DNA of 19,313 nt from an uncultured Oscillospiraceae bacterium (GTDB taxonomy: Bacteria; Bacillota; Clostridia; Oscillospirales; Acutalibacteraceae), in assembly GCA_900548085.1 (NCBI GenBank), contig URJF01000013.1, forward strand, positions 1 through 19,313, given 5' to 3'. Shown piece after piece: positions 8,158-14,521 of this stretch. The stretch's first letter is position 1; the number at the start of each line of letters is the position of its first letter. The notes under the pieces were generated by a model. That model was not told the DNA's origin, ran no database searches, and was given only the letters and a program-made list of their open reading frames with translations. The translations under genes and the position numbers were made by a program.

Positions 8158-8391
8158 TTGGAGGAATTATTGATATCCATTACTAAAGGATTGGTAGACA
8201 ATCCTGATGAAGTTTCAGTTGATGTTAATGAGCCTAACGAAGAAGGCGTCATTGTTTATCATTTGCACGTTGCAGACAGCGATATGGGCAGAGTTATCGG
8301 CAAGCAGGGCAGAATTGCAAAAGCAATCAGAGTCGTTATGCGTGCCGCAGCTACCCGAAATGATGAAAAAATATCAGTTGAGATTGACTAA
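8158..8391 (+). CDS. khpA: KhpA family KH-domain RNA-binding protein
   Basis: A 77-residue single KH-domain protein (YlqC/KhpA, UPF0109), which pairs with KhpB/Jag in other Firmicutes and binds many RNAs. The KH core GRVIGKQGRIAKAIRVVM carries the GxxG loop (GKQG). The TTG at 8158 is chosen because the perfect AGGAGGT (8144-8150) lies 7 bases before it; a GTG at 8149 would overlap that Shine-Dalgarno. The gene is 39 bases after rpsP, the usual order. A strong terminator follows at once, which ends the first section of the operon before the next gene. Confidence 0.95.
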   Translation: MEELLISITKGLVDNPDEVSVDVNEPNEEGVIVYHLHVADSDMGRVIGKQGRIAKAIRVVMRAAATRNDEKISVEID

Positions 8392-8397
8392 TCAGCC

Positions 8398-8429
8398 AAA
8401 AACTCCACACCATAAATGTGGAGTTTTTT
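8398..8429 (+). terminator. Intrinsic terminator after khpA
   Basis: AACTCCACA (8401-8409) pairs perfectly with TGTGGAGTT (8417-8425) around a 7-base loop, extended by A-T pairs from 8398, and the right arm runs into a T-rich stretch. The hairpin lies 7 bases after the khpA stop. The Shine-Dalgarno of the next gene begins within about 8 bases of its T-run, so there is no room for a new promoter before that gene. Confidence 0.85.
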
Positions 8430-8448
8430 GTTTGTTAGGGAGATAAGT

Positions 8449-10188
8449 ATGAAAAAATTTTTGAGCTTTGCTATTACACTTGTTATAGTTGTCACTTCTG
8501 TTTTTGTTGTGCCGTCCGATGCCTTTGCAGGTGGATTGTCGGTCAGCTGTGGCACTAAGATTTACGCAGACTGTACCACAAAAATGAAAATCAAATCTTC
8601 GGGGAAAAAGATTTCTGCCGAAAAGTGTAGTTTTTCTGTTTCAGACAAAAAGATTCTTTCGGTTTCAAAATCGGGAACCGTCAGTGCGAAAAAAGCAGGC
8701 TCAGCCACTGTTACCGTAAAGCTAAAGAAAAATTCAAAAAAGAAAAAGAGTGTAAAAATTACCGTTTATAAGAATTATATTACTACTCCTTCCACTGACA
8801 TTCCTTTTGCAAAGGGTTGCAAAAATAATTTAGTAATCTACTATAAGGGCAAAAGGGCAGGCGGAGGTACTGTTTCTTTTTCTTCGGATGATAAAAACAT
8901 TGCTTCTGTTTCTTCTTCAGGTTCACTTTCTGCTAAGAAAAAAGGCTCTTGCTATATTACCGTAAAATTGAAAAGCAATTCAAAAATGTACAGGAAAATT
9001 AAAATAACTGTATATGACAGTAAGAAGTTTTATATCAATCCAAATACAGCACCACTTAACGGAAAATTCCTAAACTTCAGTACCTATAATTCAAAAAATG
9101 CAGTTCATTATACTATCAGGTCATTTTTGGAATATTTTGAAAATGTAAAAGGCGGTACATTAGTGTTCAAAAAGGGAACATATCCCATCTGCAACGCCCT
9201 TTATGTTCCCAGCAATACTACTATTCAACTCAGTGATGGCACGATACTCCAAAAGACAGACAAAACAGGATGTTCCAATGAACCGGCAGGCTCTATGTTT
9301 ATTCTTTGCAATCCTACAGTTTCATCAAAGAATGGTGCAATCAAAGGTTATAACGGTACCCACGATGTAAAATTTGTAGGCAGCGGTAAAGTAAGAATTG
9401 ATATGAAATCTTCTCCGAAAAAGAGTATTGGCGTGTCCCTTGTCATTGCTCATTGCAAAAATGTGTCCGTCAGCGGAATACAGTTTTCTGATTTAAAATT
9501 TGGCCATTTTGCCGAAATTGACGCATCTAAGAATGTCTCATTCAGAAATTGCAAATTTTCTAATCAAATCCAGGACAGCTACAGTGCGTCTACCGAGGCA
9601 ATAAATATCGATACACCCGACAAAGTGACCGGTGGCTTTCATCAAGAGTGGTCATCATACGACAAGACGCCTAATTCATATATTACTTTCTCCGACTGTA
9701 CCTTTAGCAATGTTCAGCGTGCAATAGGTACTCACCAGTACAGTCAGAATAAGTATCACAACAATATTACAATCAGTAATTGCACCTTTAAGAATTGTTA
9801 CAACGGCGCCCTCGGCGTTATGAATTGGAAAAACTCAACTATAACAAACAACTTATTCGACGGAGTAGGCAAGGACACAAAGGGTAATATCACCAACAAA
9901 AATTATGTTACTCATGTCAGAGGAATTTTTGTCACCGGCAGTTCTGATATTAAAATTTCCGACAATGTATTCAAAAACACATATGAGTGTATGAGATTTT
10001 TCCCTTGCGAAAATAAGGGATATGATATAACCTATAATCGCATAACCGATAAAGAGTATCAGTCTTATGCGAAAAATAATTATTATTCCGGAAAAAATGT
10101 TGATGAACCTTATGTAAAAATATATAATGGAACAAGTAACGGCGGATCCTCTGACTTCGCCGGAAAATATATGCTTACGAGGAAATAA
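8449..10188 (+). CDS. Secreted protein with two Ig-like (Big2) repeats and a right-handed beta-helix
   Basis: A 579-residue exported protein. Residues 1-27 form a signal peptide: MKKFLS, a hydrophobic core, and a likely cleavage after AFA. Two repeats follow, about 31-108 and 112-190, each with the bacterial Ig-like group 2 pattern (S.SG.VSAKKaGsa.iTVKL.....K.ITVY). Residues about 195-560 look like a right-handed parallel beta-helix of the pectate-lyase type. They have repeated strands such as VSGIQFSDLKF, VSFRNCKFSN, ITFSDCTFSN, ITISNCTFKNC, STITNNLFDG and IKISDNVFKN, and an EAINID segment at 383-388 where glycan-active helices often carry acidic residues. No LPXTG, SLH or dockerin motif is seen. 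The likely role is binding or cleaving a polysaccharide outside the cell, but no family is certain. The ATG at 8449 is preceded by TTAGGGAG; a longer ATG at 8416 lies in the terminator stem. Its position between khpA and rimM is unusual. Confidence 0.85.
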   Translation: MKKFLSFAITLVIVVTSVFVVPSDAFAGGLSVSCGTKIYADCTTKMKIKSSGKKISAEKCSFSVSDKKILSVSKSGTVSAKKAGSATVTVKLKKNSKKKKSVKITVYKNYITTPSTDIPFAKGCKNNLVIYYKGKRAGGGTVSFSSDDKNIASVSSSGSLSAKKKGSCYITVKLKSNSKMYRKIKITVYDSKKFYINPNTAPLNGKFLNFSTYNSKNAVHYTIRSFLEYFENVKGGTLVFKKGTYPICNALYVPSNTTIQLSDGTILQKTDKTGCSNEPAGSMFILCNPTVSSKNGAIKGYNGTHDVKFVGSGKVRIDMKSSPKKSIGVSLVIAHCKNVSVSGIQFSDLKFGHFAEIDASKNVSFRNCKFSNQIQDSYSASTEAINIDTPDKVTGGFHQEWSSYDKTPNSYITFSDCTFSNVQRAIGTHQYSQNKYHNNITISNCTFKNCYNGALGVMNWKNSTITNNLFDGVGKDTKGNITNKNYVTHVRGIFVTGSSDIKISDNVFKNTYECMRFFPCENKGYDITYNRITDKEYQSYAKNNYYSGKNVDEPYVKIYNGTSNGGSSDFAGKYMLTRK

Positions 10189-10191
10189 TTT

Positions 10192-10701
10192 ATGAAGCAG
10201 TATTTAGAGTTAGGAAAAGTGAACAACACCCACGGCCTCCGTGGTGAAGTGAAATGTACACTGTGGTGTGACGATATATCTTATGTAAAGCAGCTCAAGT
10301 ATGTATATCTCGATGATGAGGGCAGGGAAAGGCTTACGCTTCTTTCTGCCCGCCCACAAAAGAATATAGGCATACTTAAATTCGCAGAGATAACGGATAT
10401 AGATTCTGCCGAAAAACTAAAAAACAAAATGCTCTATTGCAACAGAGATGATGCAGAGATAGATGATGACGCATTCTACATAGCAGATGTTATCGGTTGT
10501 ACCGTGGTTGACAAAAACGACGGCCACGAGTACGGCAAGGTGGTTGATGTCACTAATTACGGCTCCTGCGATATATATGATACTCTTGTAAACGGCAATC
10601 ATATTCTCATTCCTGCCATTCCCGATATTATTGATACTGTAGATACAGCAAAAGGCATTATCACTATTGTACCGATGAAAGGATTATTTGATGAGAATTG
10701 A
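10192..10701 (+). CDS. rimM: Ribosome maturation factor RimM
   Basis: A 169-residue RimM, which binds S19 and helps mature the 30S head domain. The N-terminal domain starts with the typical LELGKVNNTHGLRGEVKC. The C-terminal PRC-barrel part contains DAFYIADVIGCTV, YGKVVDVTNYGSCDIYDT, and LIPAIPDII, ending in GIITIVPMKGLFDEN. The gene begins 3 bases after the stop of the secreted beta-helix gene, and its Shine-Dalgarno GAGGAAA (10179-10185) lies inside the last codons of that gene. It overlaps trmD by 11 bases. Its expression therefore seems tied to transcription that has crossed the inserted gene. Confidence 0.97.
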   Translation: MKQYLELGKVNNTHGLRGEVKCTLWCDDISYVKQLKYVYLDDEGRERLTLLSARPQKNIGILKFAEITDIDSAEKLKNKMLYCNRDDAEIDDDAFYIADVIGCTVVDKNDGHEYGKVVDVTNYGSCDIYDTLVNGNHILIPAIPDIIDTVDTAKGIITIVPMKGLFDEN

Positions 10702-11419
10702 AATTATGACACTGTTTTGCGATATGTGCAACAGCGTGTTAGGTGAAAGTATTATAGGCAGAGCCAGAGCGACAGGGAAGGTAGAGATTAACTGCCGTGA
10801 CATAAGAGATTATACCGAGGACAAGCATCGCAGGGTGGACGATAAGCCTTATGGCGGAGGAATGGGTATGATTATGCAAGCGCAGCCTATTTTCGATTGC
10901 TACCGGTCCCTTTGTGACGAAACAGGCACAAGGCCTCATTTGCTTTATATGACGCCGCAGGGCAAAACTCTTACCCAAGATAGAGTAAAGGAACTCGCAA
11001 AGCTCGACAATATCGCAATCCTTTGCGGTCATTATGAGGGCATAGATGAGAGAGTTATTGAGGAACTTCGACCGGAAGAAATCTCTGTAGGCGACTATGT
11101 ACTTACAGGCGGCGAATTACCGGCTTTGATAGTGGCAGACAGCATTTCTCGTATGCTGCCGGGTGTACTGTCGGATGATGAATGTTTTGAGGAAGAAAGC
11201 CATTTCAGCGGTCTTTTGGAGTATCCGCAGTATACCCATCCGGCTGTGTGGCGTGACAGAGAAGTGCCCGATGTCCTGCTCAGCGGACACCATGCAAATG
11301 TTGACAAATGGCGTCGTCGCCAATCGCTCATTCGCACTCGTGAGCGTCGTCCCGATATGTTTGAAAAATACGAATTGTCAAAGGATGACAAAAAAATACT
11401 ATCTTCGTCCGAAGAATAA
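10691..11419 (+). CDS. trmD: tRNA (guanine37-N1)-methyltransferase TrmD
   Basis: A 242-residue SPOUT-class methyltransferase that puts the m1G37 modification next to the anticodon, preventing frameshifts. The SAM-binding trefoil knot is visible as LCGHYEGIDER (111-121) and SVGDYVLTGGELPA (132-145); the N-terminal KPYGGGMGM (52-60) is also a family signature. The ATG at 10691 gives the usual MRIEIMTLF start; an in-frame TTG one codon earlier is possible but unlikely. The start lies inside the end of rimM. In most relatives rplS (L19) follows trmD, but here a 165-base non-coding stretch and ptsH follow instead. Confidence 0.98.
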   Translation: MRIEIMTLFCDMCNSVLGESIIGRARATGKVEINCRDIRDYTEDKHRRVDDKPYGGGMGMIMQAQPIFDCYRSLCDETGTRPHLLYMTPQGKTLTQDRVKELAKLDNIAILCGHYEGIDERVIEELRPEEISVGDYVLTGGELPALIVADSISRMLPGVLSDDECFEEESHFSGLLEYPQYTHPAVWRDREVPDVLLSGHHANVDKWRRRQSLIRTRERRPDMFEKYELSKDDKKILSSSEE

Positions 11420-11484
11420 AAAACTTGTCAAATTGCACAAATAACCGGTTGGGTTTTTGTAAATAATTTATTAGTCATACGAAG

Positions 11485-11513
11485 TTTTGAAAAGTTCGTT
11501 GACCTTTTCAAAA
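11485..11513 (+). promoter_or_regulatory. Inverted repeat over the ptsH -35 region (candidate operator)
   Basis: TTTTGAAAAG (11485-11494) and CTTTTCAAAA (11504-11513) form a perfect 10-base inverted repeat with a 9-base spacer. The spacer and right arm contain the -35 box TTGACC (11499-11504). A protein bound here would compete with RNA polymerase. Because the repeat lies upstream of the expected transcription start it would not be in the mRNA, so a DNA operator is the simpler reading. No known consensus is matched with certainty. Confidence 0.55.
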
Positions 11514-11526
11514 TTAGTGATATAAT
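11499..11526 (+). promoter_or_regulatory. Promoter of ptsH
   Basis: TTGACC (11499-11504) and TATAAT (11521-11526) with a 16-base spacer. The leader to the ATG at 11585 would be about 50 bases. The rest of the 11420-11584 interval shows only a weak AACC/GGTT hairpin with a short T-run (11443-11459), which may be a poor terminator for trmD. Confidence 0.75.
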
Positions 11527-11584
11527 AACATAAGTAATGAAAATACTGTAAGTGTGTATTTCGTTTTAATGAGAGGTATTAGAT

Positions 11585-11848
11585 ATGTTTGTAAAAGATG
11601 TTACTGTAGAAAATCAGGTAGGACTTCATGCTCGTCCTGCAACATTTTTTATCCAAAAAGCTAATGAATTTAAGTCATCCATTTGGGTAGAAAAGGAAGA
11701 AAGAAGAGTTAATGCAAAATCTTTGCTCGGTGTTCTTTCACTCGGCATTATGGGCGGAACAAGCATTCGCATCATCGCTGATGGCTCCGACGAAGAAGAG
11801 GCTGTAGAAGGTCTTGTTGCTTTGGTTAGAAGTGGCTTTAACGAATAA
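11585..11848 (+). CDS. ptsH: Phosphocarrier protein HPr
   Basis: An 87-residue HPr, the small cytoplasmic carrier of the sugar phosphotransferase system that passes phosphate from Enzyme I to the IIA domains. The active histidine is H15 in GLHARPA (13-19), and S46 in NAKSLLGVLSLGI is the site phosphorylated by HPr kinase in Firmicutes for carbon catabolite control. Both are present, so this is HPr rather than the Crh paralogue, which lacks the histidine. It is a single-gene unit with its own promoter and terminator; Enzyme I is not adjacent. The Shine-Dalgarno GAGAGG lies at 11571-11576. The inverted repeat across the promoter suggests dedicated regulation. Confidence 0.96.
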   Translation: MFVKDVTVENQVGLHARPATFFIQKANEFKSSIWVEKEERRVNAKSLLGVLSLGIMGGTSIRIIADGSDEEEAVEGLVALVRSGFNE

Positions 11849-11862
11849 TTCAGCATCACCCT

Positions 11863-11889
11863 ACCGTAGGCTTTGCCTACGGTTTTTTT
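11863..11889 (+). terminator. Intrinsic terminator after ptsH
   Basis: ACCGTAGGC (11863-11871) pairs perfectly with GCCTACGGT (11875-11883) around a TTT loop and is followed by a run of T to 11889. It is placed 14 bases after the ptsH stop. Confidence 0.93.
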
Positions 11890-11927
11890 GTTTTCTCATT
11901 TGATGTCCGAAAAAGCGTATTGCATTT

Positions 11928-11937
11928 GCTATATAAT
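11928..11937 (+). promoter_or_regulatory. Possible -10 region for the gene at 11967
   Basis: TATAAT is at 11932-11937, and the overlapping TATATA (11930-11935) is preceded by TGC, as in an extended -10 element. No -35 box at normal spacing is seen. The position, 30 bases before the ATG and after a terminator, makes a promoter here likely. Confidence 0.4.
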
Positions 11938-11966
11938 ACAAAAAAATTAAAGAATAGGTGGATAAT

Positions 11967-12653
11967 ATGAATATTACAAATGCAAATTCAGAAATTATTT
12001 TGTGCTCCGAGTATATCAGTGAGCTTGAGAACGCTAAAAATATTGAAAAGCAAAATTCTTTAGTAAAATCAGGCATTAAGGAATTTGACGACACATTATT
12101 TTTTGAACGAAAAAAAGTTACATTTTTGATTTATGACGACACTTATCGTAACATAGCAGATGATTTTAATAATTTATCTGATAAAATTGCTTTTGGCTGT
12201 GCTGTAGCAGGAACAAAAATCCTTACTGTTACTGATAGTCTCTCACTAACAATGCTCCAATATAAGCAATGTGAGGAGTATGCCGACGGCGATTATGTCG
12301 AAAATTTGATAAATACTTTGCCTCTGTATATGATAAAAATCAGTGACGAACAATTTGCTGAGACTTTGTTTTTGCAAAAAGATAAAATAAAAGAATTAGA
12401 AATTGAAATGTTATATTTGCCGCACATAGAGTGTTATCTTAAATGTTTTTCTTTCGATAAGCAAAAAGAATTGTTGTCAGCACTTTCATCATTTGCCCGA
12501 GATATGAATATTTCAATATTTATTACAATGACCGATTATTCCAATTGGATCACTTGTGATAACGATGCTATATTCTATAATGTACAAAGAGTCAGATATG
12601 ATAATGTTCAAAAATTATGGCAGATGATAAAATCTTTGATGTCTATTCTTTAG
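11967..12653 (+). CDS. RecA/DnaB-fold-like protein lacking Walker A
   Basis: A 228-residue protein that I do not recognise with certainty. Its layout resembles the C-terminal ATPase domain of replicative DnaB helicases or other RecA-fold proteins. SGIKEFDDTLFFERKKVTFL would correspond to the tGf..LD..lgGl....l.ii block, a stretch like DKIAFGCAVAGTKILTVTDS to the helix and strand after the P-loop, EIEMLYLPHI to the Walker B strand, and ALSSFARDMNISIFITMTDY to the lKxLAkel.ipvi.lsQ block. Where GxxxxGK(T/S) should stand it reads IYDDTYRNIADDFN, so no nucleotide-binding loop is present, and the Walker B aspartate is also missing. It is probably a non-catalytic relative, perhaps a partner of a replication or recombination protein. 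The ATG is preceded by AGGTGG (11956-11961). Base use is more AT-rich than in the neighbours. Existence as a gene is fairly sure, homology is a tentative inference. Confidence 0.65.
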   Translation: MNITNANSEIILCSEYISELENAKNIEKQNSLVKSGIKEFDDTLFFERKKVTFLIYDDTYRNIADDFNNLSDKIAFGCAVAGTKILTVTDSLSLTMLQYKQCEEYADGDYVENLINTLPLYMIKISDEQFAETLFLQKDKIKELEIEMLYLPHIECYLKCFSFDKQKELLSALSSFARDMNISIFITMTDYSNWITCDNDAIFYNVQRVRYDNVQKLWQMIKSLMSIL

Positions 12654-12781
12654 CCTCAACATACGGCGAACCTATGCGCTTAGAAAGCCTTACCTCCACC
12701 CATATCGACCCTCTTATTTATACCGTAGAGAGTGCAAACGGATTTAATTCTTTTACAAACATAAATACCGAGGCAATATAA
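12617..12781 (+). CDS. Possible 54-residue small protein
   Basis: An ATG-started ORF encoding MADDKIFDVYSLASTYGEPM and 34 further residues, ending at the base of the terminator hairpin. It overlaps the end of the preceding gene by 37 bases in another frame. Its codons (ACC, GGC, GAC, CAT ATC) are closer to those of the core genes in the window than to the AT-rich gene before it, and it fills the otherwise empty 12654-12780 interval. No clear Shine-Dalgarno precedes the ATG and I recognise no family. It could be a small gene translated by coupling, a gene remnant, or chance. Confidence 0.35.
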   Translation: MADDKIFDVYSLASTYGEPMRLESLTSTHIDPLIYTVESANGFNSFTNINTEAI

Positions 12782-12810
12782 AAAGGAGCATCATTTGATG
12801 CTCCTTTTTT
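12780..12810. terminator. Bidirectional terminator between convergent genes
   Basis: GGAGCATCA (12785-12793) pairs with TGATGCTCC (12796-12804). It is flanked by five A on the left and six T on the right, so it works as an intrinsic terminator in both directions. It lies between the plus-strand genes ending at 12653/12781 and the minus-strand gene ending at 12829. Confidence 0.92.
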
Positions 12811-12828
12811 GCTCTGAATTTGTACTTA

Positions 12829-13392
12829 TTATTGCTGGTCTTTCTTTTGAGCGTTTGAGATGCCCTGACGGATGCGGCGTACATCGGTCAATGCCTTGTA
12901 CAGTGCGTCGTCAATAGAAAGAAGAGTGTCATCTGCATAGTTGTTTACGGCAGAGAGCATTTCTCTCGATTTGTTCTGCGCAGAGGTAACATATTCGTTA
13001 GCCTGTGCAGTAGCGTTGTTTCTGAGCTCTGCTGCTTCGTTTTGAGCGTCAGTCAAAAGCTGTTTGCCTTCTTCTGCTGCTTTTGCACGGATTTCGGCAG
13101 CCTCAGCCTGTGCTGTCTTTGTTATTTCGTCACGAGCAACAAGGTCTCTTGCCTCAGCCTGTGCTTTCTTGATGATTTCGGCAGCTTCTTTCTTTGCTTC
13201 CTCAAGGATAGAATTTCTTGAGTCAACAATAGCCTTAGCCTGCTTTGTTTCCTGTGGAGTGTTAAGTCTGATATCCTCAATAATAGTCTTAATTTTGTCT
13301 ACATCTACAGCACACTTTTTAGAAAGGGGAATGCTTGTAGCATCGTCCAAAACATCTTCGAGGTCCTCAAGTAAAATATCTGTATTAGTCAT
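12829..13392 (-). CDS. Alanine-rich coiled-coil protein of unknown function
   Basis: A 187-residue hydrophilic protein. The N-terminal segment (about 1-55: MTNTDILLEDLEDVLDDATS, then a lysine/aspartate-rich stretch) is followed by a long alanine/glutamate/lysine helix (about 60-155) with repeated AEA and KKAQAEA, AAEIRAKAAEEG, and AQNEAAELRN patterns. This is a coiled coil like those in DivIVA, V-ATPase subunit H or F-ATPase b subunits. The C-terminus DDALYKALTDVRRIRQGIS is a second helix. There is no membrane segment or signal peptide. The chosen ATG at 13392 has AAAGGAGA 8 bases before it and starts 1 base after the coaD stop; a longer frame to 13449 would overlap coaD. The coupling with rsmD-coaD suggests a housekeeping or cell-envelope role, but no function can be assigned. 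Confidence 0.8.
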   Translation of the reverse strand: MTNTDILLEDLEDVLDDATSIPLSKKCAVDVDKIKTIIEDIRLNTPQETKQAKAIVDSRNSILEEAKKEAAEIIKKAQAEARDLVARDEITKTAQAEAAEIRAKAAEEGKQLLTDAQNEAAELRNNATAQANEYVTSAQNKSREMLSAVNNYADDTLLSIDDALYKALTDVRRIRQGISNAQKKDQQ

Positions 13393-13393
13393 A

Positions 13394-13879
13394 TTATGCG
13401 TCTCCTTTACACCTTTTATAAATATCATCTGCAATAGCTGCAGGAACAAATGCGTTTATGTCTCCGCCGAGTGAACATACCTCTTTTACCATACTGCTGC
13501 TGAGATACATATTCTTTCCTTCCGTTGTGAGGAAAACTGTCTCAACATCAGGGTTAAGAGACCTGTTTGTGAGTGCCTGCTGAAACTCATATTCAAAGTC
13601 AGACATAGCTCTCAAACCTTTTACTATAGCGATGGCGCCGTGTTCTTTTGCATAGTCCACGAGCAGTCCGTCGTATGTATCGATTTCTACATTATCAAAG
13701 TCAATGCTTCTTTTTAGTAAATCGATTCTTTCTTCTATGGAGAACATTGAGTTTTTCTTCGATTTATTACTCATTACGAGCACAATGACTTTGTCAAAAA
13801 TACCGGTAGCCCTTGCTATAATATCAATGTGACCTAATGTAACCGGGTCAAAGCTACCGGGACAAATAGCTGTTTTCAT
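13394..13879 (-). CDS. coaD: Phosphopantetheine adenylyltransferase
   Basis: A 161-residue CoaD, the fourth enzyme of coenzyme A synthesis, which adenylates 4'-phosphopantetheine to dephospho-CoA. The nucleotidyltransferase motif CPGSFDPVTLGH, with T14/H17 of the TxGH signature, is at residues 6-17, and the second motif MYLSSSMVKEV lies near residues 124-134. The ATG at 13879 gives the canonical MKTAICPGSFDPVTLGHIDI and follows the rsmD stop by 1 base. An in-frame GTG four codons earlier overlaps the rsmD stop and sits too close to the nearest AAGGGA, so the start is the less certain part. The rsmD-coaD pair is a conserved arrangement. Confidence 0.96.
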   Translation of the reverse strand: MKTAICPGSFDPVTLGHIDIIARATGIFDKVIVLVMSNKSKKNSMFSIEERIDLLKRSIDFDNVEIDTYDGLLVDYAKEHGAIAIVKGLRAMSDFEYEFQQALTNRSLNPDVETVFLTTEGKNMYLSSSMVKEVCSLGGDINAFVPAAIADDIYKRCKGDA

Positions 13880-13880
13880 A

Positions 13881-14426
13881 TTATTCTGCACAGTCCCTTC
13901 TGTAGTAGGTGATTTTTGTCTTTCCGTATTTTTTTTGTTTGGAAATTGACCATTCGCCTACTGTGCTCGGAACATCCTCATCCTTTGCCGTTTCGCAAAT
14001 TATCACGCCTGTAGCGCTCATTTTATCTGTCAGCGGCGGCAAGCATTGTTCTATCAGTCCGGAGTTATACGGTGGGTCTAAGAATGCAATATCAAATGTG
14101 TTGTGCCTCTGCAAAAATGTACGGGCATCGGACATAACACAAAGTGCAGTGTCGTCCATCTTACATCTCTTAATATTTTCTTCCACTATCTTGTATGCGG
14201 ACTTGTTACATTCAACAAATGTGCAAAATCTCGCACCTCTCGACAGTGCCTCTATTCCTAACTGACCGCAGCCTGCGAACAAATCGAGTACTCTGCTGTC
14301 CTCTATTTCAAATTGGATTGAGCTGAACAAGGCTTCTTTTGTGCTCTGCGTGGTGGGTCGTGTAATGTACTCGCCCTCAAGAGTAGCCAACTTGCGTCCT
14401 CTCGCAGTTCCTGTTATTACTTTCAT
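13881..14426 (-). CDS. rsmD: 16S rRNA (guanine966-N2)-methyltransferase RsmD
   Basis: A 181-residue SAM-dependent N2-guanine methyltransferase that modifies 16S rRNA late in small-subunit assembly. The N-terminus MKVITGTARGRKLATLEG is characteristic. SAM motif I is DLFAGCGQLGIEA (48-60), and the catalytic motif IV is DPPY (117-120) in AFLDPPYN. The ATG at 14426 is preceded by AAAGGAT. It is the first gene of a unit driven by a promoter at 14477-14505, with coaD and the coiled-coil gene downstream. Confidence 0.95.
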   Translation of the reverse strand: MKVITGTARGRKLATLEGEYITRPTTQSTKEALFSSIQFEIEDSRVLDLFAGCGQLGIEALSRGARFCTFVECNKSAYKIVEENIKRCKMDDTALCVMSDARTFLQRHNTFDIAFLDPPYNSGLIEQCLPPLTDKMSATGVIICETAKDEDVPSTVGEWSISKQKKYGKTKITYYRRDCAE

Positions 14427-14476
14427 AAAAATAATCCTTTTGCTCAGATTGATACTTTTCCAATCTAATTTATAAT

Positions 14477-14505
14477 ATTATACTAATAGATTATTATTAA
14501 GTCAA
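14477..14505 (-). promoter_or_regulatory. Sigma-A promoter of rsmD-coaD
   Basis: On the minus strand TTGACT (14505-14500) and TATAAT (14482-14477) are 17 bases apart. The leader to the rsmD ATG is about 45 bases and includes a 6-base inverted repeat AGATTG/CAATCT (14446-14466). No terminator is visible between uvrC and this promoter, so read-through from uvrC may add to expression. Confidence 0.8.
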
Positions 14506-14521
14506 GAATAAATCGGAAATT

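Noticed and set aside
8449..10188. Cell-wall anchor (LPXTG), SLH or dockerin module in the secreted beta-helix protein
   Set aside because: The C-terminus reads KYMLTRK with no sorting motif, hydrophobic tail or dockerin repeat.
11443..11459. AACC/GGTT hairpin with TTTTT after trmD as a terminator
   Set aside because: The stem is only 4 base pairs before a mismatch, too weak to call, although some termination after trmD is expected.
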